A DNA stretch of 64,000 nt from NCBI RefSeq assembly GCF_014212055.1, contig NZ_JACJVO010000028.1, positions 165,944 to 229,943 on the forward strand. The letters are read 5' to 3'. Position numbers and translations under genes: made by a program. This DNA is from Cohnella zeiphila. Its GTDB lineage: Bacteria; Bacillota; Bacilli; Paenibacillales; Paenibacillaceae. Shown here one piece after another: positions 48,209-56,691 of the stretch (position 1 is its first letter; each line of letters opens with the position of its first letter). The notes beneath the pieces are model-generated. The model made no database searches. It was not told where the DNA came from and saw nothing but the letters and a program-made list of their open reading frames with translations.

Positions 48209-48981
48209 GCCTTTCTTTTATGGAAGGAAAGCGAACGATAGCGGGCGGCCAACCGGCTTTTTTGCGAAGCGGACAAAGCGGACGGACTGGACGCGAGACT
48301 TTTGTTCCGTGCGCTCCTCAGCCGGACGCTCCCCGGATTTCTCGAATACACGTAGTTTCCGTAGGTCTCGAACTCGGAGAAGCCGAACTGCTTTTTGCGG
48401 TCAATGCTTCGGATGATCGCTCTGTACCAGTTCGTGCCGTGCCTGCTCTCGATTTTGTGCTTGAGCGACCGCAGTTTTTCCTTATCGAACATCATATAAT
48501 GCGTGACGAAAGAACGGGGCCGGGGAGGCTTCTCCCCGAGCAGCTTGCGGTAGGTGACGAAATATTCCGGCTGGCTCCAGCCCCGGCAATAAAACGTTGT
48601 CTTGCCGTCGGCGGAAAAACGGTGCGGACGGATCAGCACGGTGTCGGCGTCGATGACCAGGAAGTGCCGATGACCCACGACGGAGCTGCTTCCGAGCTTC
48701 AAGAGCTGCTGGTACAGCCACCCCGATCTTTCCCACCGCTTCGATCGATAGACGATGTCTTTTTTTCGCAGAGGAAGGACGGTGCTCTCGTGAACGAACG
48801 TGCAGCCTTTACGCTTGCAGACGGCTTTGATTTTATCGCTTGAGGGCGCTACGATGAAGATTCGGCCGATGGGATGCGCCACGTGCTTTCTTACGCCATC
48901 GATCACGTGGGGAAGCGTGCCGAGGTCTTTCGGGATGGCCGGAATGACGACGTCGATCGGAAATGCATGGCCAGACGGCAT
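48178..48981 (-). CDS. DUF6492 family protein, glycosyltransferase-like
   Basis: 267 residues, ending convergently inside the KdpD-like gene (31-base overlap). A GT-A-like N-terminal half is visible: FPIDVVIPAIPKDLGTLPHVI, IGRIFIVAPSS, and the DxD-like VIDADTVLIRP around residue 120. Later FVTHYMMFDKEKL, FSEFETYGNYVY and a basic C-terminal tail fit DUF6492. It is the second gene behind the mannose-1-phosphate guanylyltransferase, which suggests use of GDP-sugars in surface glycan synthesis. The acceptor is unknown. Confidence 0.8.
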   Translation of the reverse strand: MPSGHAFPIDVVIPAIPKDLGTLPHVIDGVRKHVAHPIGRIFIVAPSSDKIKAVCKRKGCTFVHESTVLPLRKKDIVYRSKRWERSGWLYQQLLKLGSSSVVGHRHFLVIDADTVLIRPHRFSADGKTTFYCRGWSQPEYFVTYRKLLGEKPPRPRSFVTHYMMFDKEKLRSLKHKIESRHGTNWYRAIIRSIDRKKQFGFSEFETYGNYVYSRNPGSVRLRSARNKSLASSPSALSASQKSRLAARYRSLSFHKRKAYVRSASSLQ

Positions 48982-49003
48982 CTTAAGAACGCGCTCCTTT
49001 TCG

Positions 49004-50035
49004 CTAGGTTAGGTCACCGTTCAACGACAGCCATTTTTTCAAGCTCGGTTCCTCGGATTTCGGGCAGACGAGCAGACCGTTCGCGGTCGATACGATGATG
49101 AGATCTTTGACCCCGATCACAACCGCCGGCTTCCCCTCGACGAATACGATATTTCCGGCCGATTCCGGCAAGGTCGCATTGCCCTTGCTCACATTGCCGG
49201 CGCTGTCCGGCTCCAGATGCCGGCGCATGGATGCCCAGGAACCGATATCGTCCCACCCGCAGTCGATCGGAAGACAGTAGACCGAATCGGCTCGTTCCAT
49301 GACGGCATAGTCGATGGACAGCCGCGGCATGCCGGCATAAGCGGCGTCGATATCTTGAGGGTTCTCCGCCAGGCTGTTCCAGATGGCCGGCTCATAAGTT
49401 TCGATACAGCGGGCAATCGTCTCGGGCCGGCAGACGATGATGCCGCTGTTCCAATAAACGTCGTCTTTCCCGATGAGTTCCCGCGCTTTTTCCTCCGAAG
49501 GTTTTTCCACGAAACGGTTCACCCGCCGCGCTCCCAAAGCTGCATGCTCTTCCTCCGTTGCCGGAGAAGTGAGCAGATAGCCGAAGCCGGTCTCCGGTCT
49601 TCGCGGCTTGATGCCGAGCGTTACGATCGCATTCGGCCTCAAGGCGATCTCCGCCGCTGCCGAGATTGCCGCGAGATAAGCCGCCTTATCGTCGATATAT
49701 TGATCGGCAGGGATGAACGCGACAGGCTCGTTGTCCCCGGCCTGAAGGAAGCGGAAAGCGGCCAGCGCGATGCAGGCGGCGGTGTCCTTTTGCCGAGGCT
49801 CGACGATCAGCTGCTTCGGCGCCAGACCGGGAAGCTGCTCTCGAAGGACCGGCAAATACCGGCGGGGCACCGCAACGAACAGCCGGGAATCGGGCACGAA
49901 GTCCCGGAAGCGGGACACCGTCTCCTGAATCAAAGTTTGCTCCGAATGGAAAGACAGAAACTGCTTGGGTGCGTGCTCCGTGCTGAGCGGCCAGAAACGC
50001 GTTCCTTTCCCTCCTGCCATAATCACGATTTTCAA
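49004..50035 (-). CDS. manC: Mannose-1-phosphate guanylyltransferase
   Basis: 343 residues. The start is TTG, 10 bases after GGAGG. Nucleotidyltransferase signature MAGGKGTRFWPLS, then PKQFLSF, VEPRQKDTAACIALAAF, FIPADQYI and the second motif FVEKPSEEKARELI, plus IDYAVMERADSVYCLPIDCGWDDIGSW. It makes GDP-mannose from mannose 1-phosphate and GTP. It lacks the phosphomannose isomerase domain of bifunctional enzymes, so it is the short form. Co-transcribed with the DUF6492 gene. Confidence 0.93.
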   Translation of the reverse strand: MKIVIMAGGKGTRFWPLSTEHAPKQFLSFHSEQTLIQETVSRFRDFVPDSRLFVAVPRRYLPVLREQLPGLAPKQLIVEPRQKDTAACIALAAFRFLQAGDNEPVAFIPADQYIDDKAAYLAAISAAAEIALRPNAIVTLGIKPRRPETGFGYLLTSPATEEEHAALGARRVNRFVEKPSEEKARELIGKDDVYWNSGIIVCRPETIARCIETYEPAIWNSLAENPQDIDAAYAGMPRLSIDYAVMERADSVYCLPIDCGWDDIGSWASMRRHLEPDSAGNVSKGNATLPESAGNIVFVEGKPAVVIGVKDLIIVSTANGLLVCPKSEEPSLKKWLSLNGDLT

Positions 50036-50174
50036 AAGTTGATCACCTCCGGAATCCGCGAAGAAGGCGATGTCTTCGGCATTGTATGAGCTCCGACGTC
50101 CGATGCGGCACGGCTGATGTATAGAACGGGGAGATGATCGGCATATTTCGGCGGATGCTTTATCGTTCTAAGCA

Positions 50175-50204
50175 TTGACAGGAATATTCCTAAATAGGTA
50201 TATT
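50175..50204 (+). promoter_or_regulatory. Promoter with palindromic spacer
   Basis: TTGACA (50175-50180), 18 bases, TATATT (50199-50204). The 12-base palindrome AGGAATATTCCT (50180-50191) begins at the last base of the -35, a good position for a repressor of the DUF1801 gene. Confidence 0.6.
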
Positions 50205-50251
50205 GAAGGGGCAATGGCTACACGATCCAAGAATGGGAGGGATCCAAGCGC

Positions 50252-50641
50252 ATGAAATTCGAGACCGTGGATGCTTATCTCGCCAGCTTTCCCACGGATG
50301 TGCAGCAGACGCTGCGTCAGATTGGAAGCGCGATTCAAGAAGCCGTTCCGGAAGCGGAGGAAGTGCTTAGCTACCAGCTGCCGGCCTTTTCCTACCACGG
50401 TATGCTCATTTATTACTCCGCTTACAAAGACCATTATTCCATCTCGGTTCCGCCTCCGTTCAGCGTCTTCGAAGTTTTCAAGGACAAGCTCGCTCCATAC
50501 GAAAGGTCGAAGACTGCCGTCAAGTTCCCCGCGAACCAAGCGATTCCCCTTGAACTGATCAAGGAGCTGGCGTCGTACAAAGCGAAAGAAAATGAGCAGA
50601 AAGCGCTAAGCAAGAAGAACAAATCGAAATCGAAATCATGA
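50252..50641 (+). CDS. DUF1801 (YdhG-like) family protein
   Basis: 129 residues, soluble. The DUF1801 fold is recognisable: TVDAYLASFPTDVQQTLRQIGSAIQEAVPEAEEVLSYQLPAFSYHG, YYSAYKDHYSISVPPP and TAVKFPANQAIPLELIKEL, with a Lys-rich tail. Some members are described as iron chaperones in Bacillus; the biochemical evidence is thin. ATG lies 11 bases after GGGAGG. Monocistronic, ended by the strong hairpin at 50658. Confidence 0.85.
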   Translation: MKFETVDAYLASFPTDVQQTLRQIGSAIQEAVPEAEEVLSYQLPAFSYHGMLIYYSAYKDHYSISVPPPFSVFEVFKDKLAPYERSKTAVKFPANQAIPLELIKELASYKAKENEQKALSKKNKSKSKS

Positions 50642-50657
50642 TGAAAGACATAGCAAA

Positions 50658-50707
50658 AGCCAGCCGGTCCATTCGCTTCCATCGCGAATGGGCCGGCTGG
50701 CTTTCTT
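50658..50707. terminator. Bidirectional terminator between DUF1801 and NlpC/P60 genes
   Basis: AGCCAGCCGG / CCGGCTGGCT with inner CCATTCGC/GCGAATGG forms an 18-bp stem, followed by TTCTTT on the plus strand. Confidence 0.9.
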
Positions 50708-50720
50708 TGGTAATTCGGGC

Positions 50721-51551
50721 TTAGCGCCTTCCGTTCCAATTGCCGAATCCTTGCCACCAGGATCCCCCGGCATCAGAGGTCAAATCTTTGTGCCCGGAAG
50801 AGGAGGAGGAACCGGAGTTCGACGATCGGGCAGTGGAGGAGGAACGATCCGTTGTCGATGCGGCTTGCCCGATATCCGCGAGAGATTGGCCGTTATCGGC
50901 CGCGGGAACTTGCTTGTTGTCTGCGGTTGTTTGCTTGTCAGACGCCGAACCGCTTTGCTTATCGTCGGCAGACGATTGACCGCCGGAGGCCGTCGAAGCG
51001 CTTTGGCCATTGTCCGCGGCGGCTTGTCCGTCGTCCGGAATGACGCGGCGAGCCGTCACGAACGTTTGATCCCAGGTACTGCCGGCGAAGTCGGAGATCG
51101 TAACCCCGATTCCCACGCGGTACGTATGCAGCAATTGGCCGTTGCCGATGTAGATGCTGACGTGATTAATAACCCCGTCGCGATTCGTATCCGTGAATAC
51201 CAAGTCGCCCGGTTGCAGCTGATCCTTGGACACGCGGGTGCCGACGGTCGCTTGGTCTTTGGATGAACGCGGAAGGTCGATGCCGTGCTGCTTATAGACA
51301 TATTGCGTAAAGGAAGAGCAGTCGAACGAATCGGTCTGTCCCGATCGGGCTCCGAACTTGTAGGGAACCCCGATATATTTTTCTCCCGTGGCGATAATTT
51401 GGTCCGCGAGCGAAGATGCGCTGGACGAGGCCGCTGCGGCTTGCACGGGTTGGCTCGTTAACGCTGCGCTTCCGGCAAAAACGATCGCAAGGCCGAGGCC
51501 GACTCCCAGCAACGATTTGCCGAGCCGATATTTCCGGTTATGGATGCTCAT
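50721..51551 (-). CDS. Secreted NlpC/P60 cell-wall hydrolase
   Basis: 276 residues from ATG 7 bases after GGGAGG. Signal peptide (about 1-42, ending PVQAAAA). NlpC/P60 domain (about 50-165) with catalytic Cys in DSFDCSSFTQYVY, His in INHVSIYIGNG and a third polar residue in LLHTYRVG. The C-terminal third (about 175-276) is a Ser/Gln/Asp-rich low-complexity tail with no wall-binding motif. The enzyme should cut peptidoglycan stem peptides. It is divergent from an ArlRS-like two-component system, which may control it. Confidence 0.9.
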   Translation of the reverse strand: MSIHNRKYRLGKSLLGVGLGLAIVFAGSAALTSQPVQAAAASSSASSLADQIIATGEKYIGVPYKFGARSGQTDSFDCSSFTQYVYKQHGIDLPRSSKDQATVGTRVSKDQLQPGDLVFTDTNRDGVINHVSIYIGNGQLLHTYRVGIGVTISDFAGSTWDQTFVTARRVIPDDGQAAADNGQSASTASGGQSSADDKQSGSASDKQTTADNKQVPAADNGQSLADIGQAASTTDRSSSTARSSNSGSSSSSGHKDLTSDAGGSWWQGFGNWNGRR

Positions 51552-51700
51552 CTTGTATCCTCCCTTGTCAGTTCGGATTCGGTTGCGTGATCCTATAACA
51601 ACCATAACATAAATAAATGCACTATAAATTACCATATCAAAAGCAAACCCAGGCGCGATCCGTACGGGAGCGTCTTTGTTAAAAATCGATTAGAAATTCC

Positions 51701-51717
51701 TAATGGTTTCTTAATGG
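51701..51717 (+). promoter_or_regulatory. Direct repeat TAATGG upstream of the two-component operon
   Basis: TAATGG occurs at 51701-51706 and 51712-51717, 11 bases apart, as expected for an OmpR-family dimer site. It is a candidate autoregulatory box of the response regulator, positioned about 60 bases before its start codon. Confidence 0.45.
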
Positions 51718-51774
51718 ACTTTTGTATGGATTGCGCGTCAATTGGATACAATCGCTGCATAAGGAGGGCTGCGG

Positions 51775-52470
51775 TTGGAAAAAAAAATTTTGCTCATCGA
51801 GGACGAGGCCAAAATCGCGCGGCTGCTGCAGCTCGAGCTGTCTTTCGAAGGGTATCGCGTCGAGGTGGCTTCGAACGGCAAGGAAGGTCTTGAAAAGGCG
51901 CTCGCCGAGCCTTGGCAACTAATCGTTCTGGACGTCATGCTGCCGGAGCTTAACGGTATGGAAGTGCTTCGAAGGTTCAGGAAGACGGACGCGAGAACGC
52001 CCATCATTCTGCTGACGGCGCGAAGCTCCACGGCGGAGAAGGTAAGCGGCCTGGACCAGGGAGCGAACGATTACGTCACGAAGCCGTTCGAGATCGAGGA
52101 GCTGCTGGCGAGGATGAGAGTTTGCCTTCGCGAGCCTTCTCAAGAGAAAGCCGATACGCCTCCGCCGGTTCTCCGATTGAAAGATTTAACCGTGGACAGA
52201 GTAACCCGGAAGGTGTCCCGCGGCGGCCGAAATATCGAACTAACGCCGAAGGAGTTCGATCTTCTCGTCTATTTGCTGGACAACAAAAATACCGTTCTGG
52301 AGCGCGAACAGATCATTAACCGGGTGTGGGGCTACGATTTTGTGGGCGATACGAATGTGGTCGACGTCTACGTCCGGTATTTGCGCAAAAAAATCGACGA
52401 ACCGCATCGGGACAAGCTGATTCACACGATCCGCGGCGTCGGATACTGCATGAAAGAGGATGAGAGTTGA
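51775..52470 (+). CDS. OmpR-family response regulator (ArlR-like)
   Basis: 231 residues from TTG 7 bases after AAGGAGG. Receiver domain: KKILLIEDEAKIARLL, phospho-Asp in LIVLDVMLPELNGMEVL, Lys in GANDYVTKPFEIEELL. Winged-helix domain: LTPKEFDLLVYLLDNKNTVLEREQIINRVWGYDFVGDTNVVDVYVRYLRKKID. The GYDFVGDTNVVDVYVRYLR wording is typical of ArlR/YkoG-type regulators. The stop overlaps the kinase start by a TTGA junction. Targets may include the divergent wall hydrolase. Confidence 0.9.
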   Translation: MEKKILLIEDEAKIARLLQLELSFEGYRVEVASNGKEGLEKALAEPWQLIVLDVMLPELNGMEVLRRFRKTDARTPIILLTARSSTAEKVSGLDQGANDYVTKPFEIEELLARMRVCLREPSQEKADTPPPVLRLKDLTVDRVTRKVSRGGRNIELTPKEFDLLVYLLDNKNTVLEREQIINRVWGYDFVGDTNVVDVYVRYLRKKIDEPHRDKLIHTIRGVGYCMKEDES

Positions 52471-53846
52471 ATATCAAAAATAAGCTGACGCTGCTCGTCT
52501 CCGTCACTGTTATCTGCATTCTCATTATCGCGGACTTCATCATTTATTTCTTGTTTATCCGGACGGCTACCCACAACGAGATCCAGACGCTGCAATCGAA
52601 AGCGGAACAAATCATCGAGAAGATCGGCCCGCAGCCGCTCATGCGAAACAGCCGGGCCATGGATTTGCGAACGATGGTTCCGGAAGATACGGCCATTCGG
52701 ATCGTCGACGAGAATTCCAAGCTGATCCTCCTCGTTCAGAACGATCCGTTCGAGCTTCCGCCTTTCCATTATGCCGCATCCAACGAATCCGAACTGGAGG
52801 ATGGCGATCAGAACGTCATTATCGTTCGCGTTCCGATTATTACGACCGGCTCCACTCCCGCCGGAACTTTGGAAATGATCGAGAAGATGGATTCGCTCGA
52901 TTCCAGCATCGGCATGCTCGTCACGGTATTGGCTTTCTCCACGGGAGGAGCCGCCTTGCTCAGCGTGATCGGGGGACTGCTCATCTCCCGAACGATCATG
53001 AATCCGATCTCCGACCATATTCGAACGATGCAGGATATCGAGCGCAGCCTGACGTTCAAGAAAATTCCGTCGCACCGCAAAAATAAAGACGAGCTGTCGC
53101 AATTGACGGATACGTTCAATCGCATGATGGAACGGTTGGAAGGCAGCTTCCTTCGGCAGCGGCAATTCGTGTCGGATGCGTCTCACGAGCTGAACACGAC
53201 GCTCACGATCATCGAAGGCTACGCCGGTATGCTCAAGCGGTGGGGAACGACAAACGAGGAAGTGCAGCGGGAGTCGATCGAGAACATTTACGAAGAATCC
53301 AAGCGCATGAAAAAAATGACGCGTCAATTGCTCGATCTGGCGTCGTCGCAGAACGATCCGAAGCTGGAGATCGAATCCTTCTCCATTCTCGAATGCTGCA
53401 AGCAGGCGGCTTCGCTGGCGAACAAGCTCCATAAGAGGGATATCGCCGTTCGGGCCAAAGGCGCTTTGGACCCGATCATTCAAGCCGATCCGCAGAAGAT
53501 CAAGCAGCTGCTGCTTATTTTGTTGGACAACGCGTTGAAATACAGCGATAAACAGATCGAGATGACGGTCTCTACTCAGGGCGAAGATACGGAGATTCGC
53601 GTCAAAGACTACGGAATCGGCATTCCGAAGGAGCACATCGGGTACGTGTTCGATCGTTTTTACCGGGTCGACCAGGCTCGTCAACGTCAGACGGGCGGCG
53701 CGGGGCTCGGTCTTCCGATCGCCAAATCGATCGTTCAGGAGCATGGGGGGACGATCGCGGTTCGGAGCGAGGAGGGAGCCGGCACCGAATTCACCGTTAG
53801 GCTCCCGAATACGCAAACCCGTGAGCCGGTCAAGCCCGCCGAATGA
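52467..53846 (+). CDS. Sensor histidine kinase (ArlS-like)
   Basis: 459 residues from TTG overlapping the regulator stop. Two membrane helices (about 6-30 and 155-180) flank an extracytoplasmic sensor region. HAMP follows (about 180-230), then HisKA with phospho-acceptor His in VSDASHELNTTLTIIEGYAGM; note Asn-Thr where HELRTP is usual. HATPase motifs: LLILLDNALKYSD, VKDYGIGIPKEHI, GGAGLGLPIAKSI. It partners the upstream regulator. Its 3' end overlaps the convergent membrane-protein gene by 17 bases. Confidence 0.9.
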   Translation: MNIKNKLTLLVSVTVICILIIADFIIYFLFIRTATHNEIQTLQSKAEQIIEKIGPQPLMRNSRAMDLRTMVPEDTAIRIVDENSKLILLVQNDPFELPPFHYAASNESELEDGDQNVIIVRVPIITTGSTPAGTLEMIEKMDSLDSSIGMLVTVLAFSTGGAALLSVIGGLLISRTIMNPISDHIRTMQDIERSLTFKKIPSHRKNKDELSQLTDTFNRMMERLEGSFLRQRQFVSDASHELNTTLTIIEGYAGMLKRWGTTNEEVQRESIENIYEESKRMKKMTRQLLDLASSQNDPKLEIESFSILECCKQAASLANKLHKRDIAVRAKGALDPIIQADPQKIKQLLLILLDNALKYSDKQIEMTVSTQGEDTEIRVKDYGIGIPKEHIGYVFDRFYRVDQARQRQTGGAGLGLPIAKSIVQEHGGTIAVRSEEGAGTEFTVRLPNTQTREPVKPAE

Positions 53847-55299
53847 CGAACACGCGGCCGTACCTTCCTTCATATACGGGCGGACCGAATGCGCCGATCC
53901 ACTGGTTCATCAGCTTCTCGGATACATCGTTCTGCGCGATGACATAATCGGGGCGGTCGGACTGAACGATGGCCGGCAACCGGTCCGAGAAGCCGTACAT
54001 CGACCGTTCGAACGAATTCCAGCCGTAAGCCCCTTTGGAGGCGTCGGTGATGAACGGATCCTGCCTGCCGTCGCACAAGACGTCGCCGCCGCGGAACATG
54101 ACGTAGCCGGACGATCCGTACCGGGCAAGCACTTTGGGGCGAACTCCTTGGGGAGTATGTGCGAGTAGGTAAGCCATCTCGTCCACCGGATATTTCTTCG
54201 CATCGACCGAAGGAGGAAAGACAAAGACGAACAGCGCGTTCGCCAGAAGCCCGGCGGCCAGGCCGCAAACGATTCCCTTGAGTCGCAAGGGGAAACGGAG
54301 CTTGGCCGTAAACCGAAGGAGCGGTGCCGTGTCCATGGCTGCGGCGGCGAAATAAGGGACGAAGAGCCATAAAAATAAATTTTGTTTGTAGTTCGTAACG
54401 CCCAGGTACCCGGTTCCGATCATCAGCATCCAGCGAAATCCGTTTTTCTTGTTGGAGTAGAGAAACGTCAAGGCGAAGAACAGAAGCATCAGCGCGATCG
54501 GGACGTTCTCCCAATTGCCGAAGTCGATCGGGTTCCATTCGTCGATCAACCGGTTGTAATGGTGTCTGGTTACGACCAGGATATAGAACAGGCTGCGATA
54601 GCCTCCCGGATTCAAAAGCCCGGCAAGCGCGACGGCAGCGTAAACGGCCGCATCCCGAACCGTACCGTCCCGCCGAATCAAGGTCTCGACGATTTGCATC
54701 CCCGAAACGACCGCGATGACGAGCCAGACTCCCGCATGCACGTTGGCCAGCAGCCAGGAGGAAAGGACCATCGCCAAGGCAAGGCGCAGTTGGCCCGTCA
54801 TCCTGTACTGCCTCATCCATGAGACATACCATACGATCAATACCGACGAGATCATCTGAGGACGACTGGTAAAATAGTGGTAATATACCCACGCGCCGAC
54901 AAGCGCCAACAGGACCAAGCAGGAAAGAGGAAATCCTGCAAGTCCCGCTTCCTTGCGGGACACGGTCATCAAACGGTACAGTCCGGCGACGAGCAGGAGA
55001 AAACAAGCGGCCGTCAATACATAAATGCCGGGCCAGCCGAATCCGTTATAGAGAGCGGCCTCGATCAGCTGAAATCCGACTTCGTGGGGAACATACGGAA
55101 GTCCCGGTTGGAACGTATGAATCGCATGATGCAGCACGACGCCGTGCTCCAGCATGTACCGGCCGTTCTCGATATGCCAGAACGTGTCCGGATCGTTATA
55201 GGAATTCGCGGGGAACAGAAGCAAGGTTCCGAGCGCGGCGACGCAGGCGCCGACCCATCCGGGAATCGGCCTGGATCTCGCGGGGTTAGACTCGTTCAT
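53830..55299 (-). CDS. Polytopic membrane protein, GT-C glycosyltransferase-like
   Basis: 489 residues with about ten hydrophobic helices and a C-terminal extracytoplasmic domain (about 365-489). The first loop contains SYNDPDTFWHIENGRYML with an acidic DPD/E pattern and PHEVGFQLIEAAL, as in GT-C oligosaccharyl/mannosyl transferase folds. The C-terminal domain has VLARYGSSGYVMFRGGDVLCDGRQDPF and PDYVIAQND. It probably uses a lipid-linked sugar outside the membrane, but I know no exact family. Monocistronic, convergent with the ArlS-like kinase gene. Confidence 0.75.
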   Translation of the reverse strand: MNESNPARSRPIPGWVGACVAALGTLLLFPANSYNDPDTFWHIENGRYMLEHGVVLHHAIHTFQPGLPYVPHEVGFQLIEAALYNGFGWPGIYVLTAACFLLLVAGLYRLMTVSRKEAGLAGFPLSCLVLLALVGAWVYYHYFTSRPQMISSVLIVWYVSWMRQYRMTGQLRLALAMVLSSWLLANVHAGVWLVIAVVSGMQIVETLIRRDGTVRDAAVYAAVALAGLLNPGGYRSLFYILVVTRHHYNRLIDEWNPIDFGNWENVPIALMLLFFALTFLYSNKKNGFRWMLMIGTGYLGVTNYKQNLFLWLFVPYFAAAAMDTAPLLRFTAKLRFPLRLKGIVCGLAAGLLANALFVFVFPPSVDAKKYPVDEMAYLLAHTPQGVRPKVLARYGSSGYVMFRGGDVLCDGRQDPFITDASKGAYGWNSFERSMYGFSDRLPAIVQSDRPDYVIAQNDVSEKLMNQWIGAFGPPVYEGRYGRVFVIRRA

Positions 55300-55323
55300 C
55301 GTCGAGACACTCCATTGTTTTTT

Positions 55324-55357
55324 ATCTTAAAGGATAACGGATCAATCTTAAGGATAA
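55324..55357. promoter_or_regulatory. Direct repeat ATCTTAA(A)GGATAA in the divergent region
   Basis: ATCTTAAAGGATAA (55324-55337) and ATCTTAAGGATAA (55345-55357) repeat with a 21-base period, two helical turns. The site lies between the membrane-protein gene (minus) and the MFS gene (plus) and could bind a regulator of either. The CTTAA-GG core resembles CTTAATGG upstream of the nearby response regulator. Confidence 0.45.
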
Positions 55358-55476
55358 ATAAAGTGCACCATTTAATAATCATTTAAGAGATGCTTTACTC
55401 AGGATTTAAAAATGAACTCTAAAGTAAAGGTAACAGCGACAACAGTCCTAGGATGTCCGAAAGGAGGGGAACAAAG

Positions 55477-56676
55477 ATGCAGCCGTCGGAGCTTGCGATT
55501 GCGGCAAAACGAGACCGCCCGGTCTCAGCGGAAGGATTCACGCTCAGCTTGCTGCTGCTGTTCGCCTTCGAATTCGTTCGCGGCGCTTTTCTCGTGTCTT
55601 ATTTGCCAGGCATCGGCCATGACCGGCTTCACCTGTCGGCGGCCGTCATCGGCCTGGCTGTCTCGATCCATTATTTGGCCGACAGCGCCTTAAAGCTGAT
55701 CGCCGGATACGTATTGGAGCGGGTGCCGGCGCGGTTTACGCTGTTCGGCGGAGCCGTGCTCATGGCGGCAGGATTCGGCCTTGCCTCGCATTCGAGCAGC
55801 CCGGGCTTGTTGTATGCAGCCATGGCCGCGGCGGGCATCGGCAGCTCGCCGGTGTGGCTCGTCGGGGTCAGCCGGCTGGACAAAGACAAACGGGCCGAAC
55901 AGATGGGCATCCTATACTTATGCTGGATGGGAGGCCTCGGCCTTGGCCCGGTCTTGATCAACTTCGCGTTGGACGCGGGTTATTCATTGTCCTTGGCGCT
56001 GCTCATGGGCTTGACCGCGATTGCCGGTTTTGCCGCCCTGCGGCTGCCGCAAGGCGCGAAGGCTTCGTTTGACCGGCTCGACTTCCGGGAGCAAGCGGCC
56101 CTGCTTAAGGAACGAGCGAGGCGGATGGGGCCGCTGATGGCCGTTATGATTCTTCAGTCCTTGTCGGGAAGCATGCTCGTCCCGCTGCTGACGCCGTTCG
56201 CAACCGCCCATTTCGGCTGGAGCCATGCGGCGCTGTCCGCGGTTATGATCACGGGCGGCGCTTGCGCCGTCGGATTGCTTATCCCGATGGGAAAGCTGAC
56301 GGACCGGATCGGCGGCAAACGATTTCTCATCGTCGGGTGCGGACTGTTCGCCGCCGCGGTCGCGGCCGTCCCCAGCGCCGGACGCCTCGTTCAGGCGGCC
56401 GTGCTCGCCGCCGTGCTCGGCGCTTCTTATGCCGCCTTTCTTCCGGCGTGGAACGCCGAGCTTGCGAAGCACGTTCCGGATCAGGCTCAAGGAACGGGAT
56501 GGGGGCTGATCTCCACGATCGAAGGAGCGGGCGCCATGGCCGGACCGGTACTGGGCGGCTGGGTGGCGCAGAGGTTCGGCGATGCGGTCCCTTTTTACAT
56601 TTGCGGCGCCGTCTTCGCTTTGCTGTCCGTCTATTTCCTGTCGTCCTGCGGATTGAAGGCAAGAAATTCGTCATGA
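55477..56676 (+). CDS. MFS transporter
   Basis: 399 residues with twelve hydrophobic helices in two halves. MFS features include the loop 2-3 region (LERVPARFTLFGG) and the second-half GKLTDRIGGKRFLIVGCGLF, the A-motif-like DRxGGKR. ATG 55477 lies 8 bases after AGGAGGGG. It ends 15 bases before the UgtP-like glycosyltransferase gene and is co-transcribed. In Bacillus-type lipid metabolism such a pair recalls the glycolipid flippase LtaA with the glucosyltransferase UgtP/YpfP, so it may flip diglucosyl-diacylglycerol. This role is inferred from context. Confidence 0.85.
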   Translation: MQPSELAIAAKRDRPVSAEGFTLSLLLLFAFEFVRGAFLVSYLPGIGHDRLHLSAAVIGLAVSIHYLADSALKLIAGYVLERVPARFTLFGGAVLMAAGFGLASHSSSPGLLYAAMAAAGIGSSPVWLVGVSRLDKDKRAEQMGILYLCWMGGLGLGPVLINFALDAGYSLSLALLMGLTAIAGFAALRLPQGAKASFDRLDFREQAALLKERARRMGPLMAVMILQSLSGSMLVPLLTPFATAHFGWSHAALSAVMITGGACAVGLLIPMGKLTDRIGGKRFLIVGCGLFAAAVAAVPSAGRLVQAAVLAAVLGASYAAFLPAWNAELAKHVPDQAQGTGWGLISTIEGAGAMAGPVLGGWVAQRFGDAVPFYICGAVFALLSVYFLSSCGLKARNSS

Positions 56677-56691
56677 GAGAGGGGACGAATC

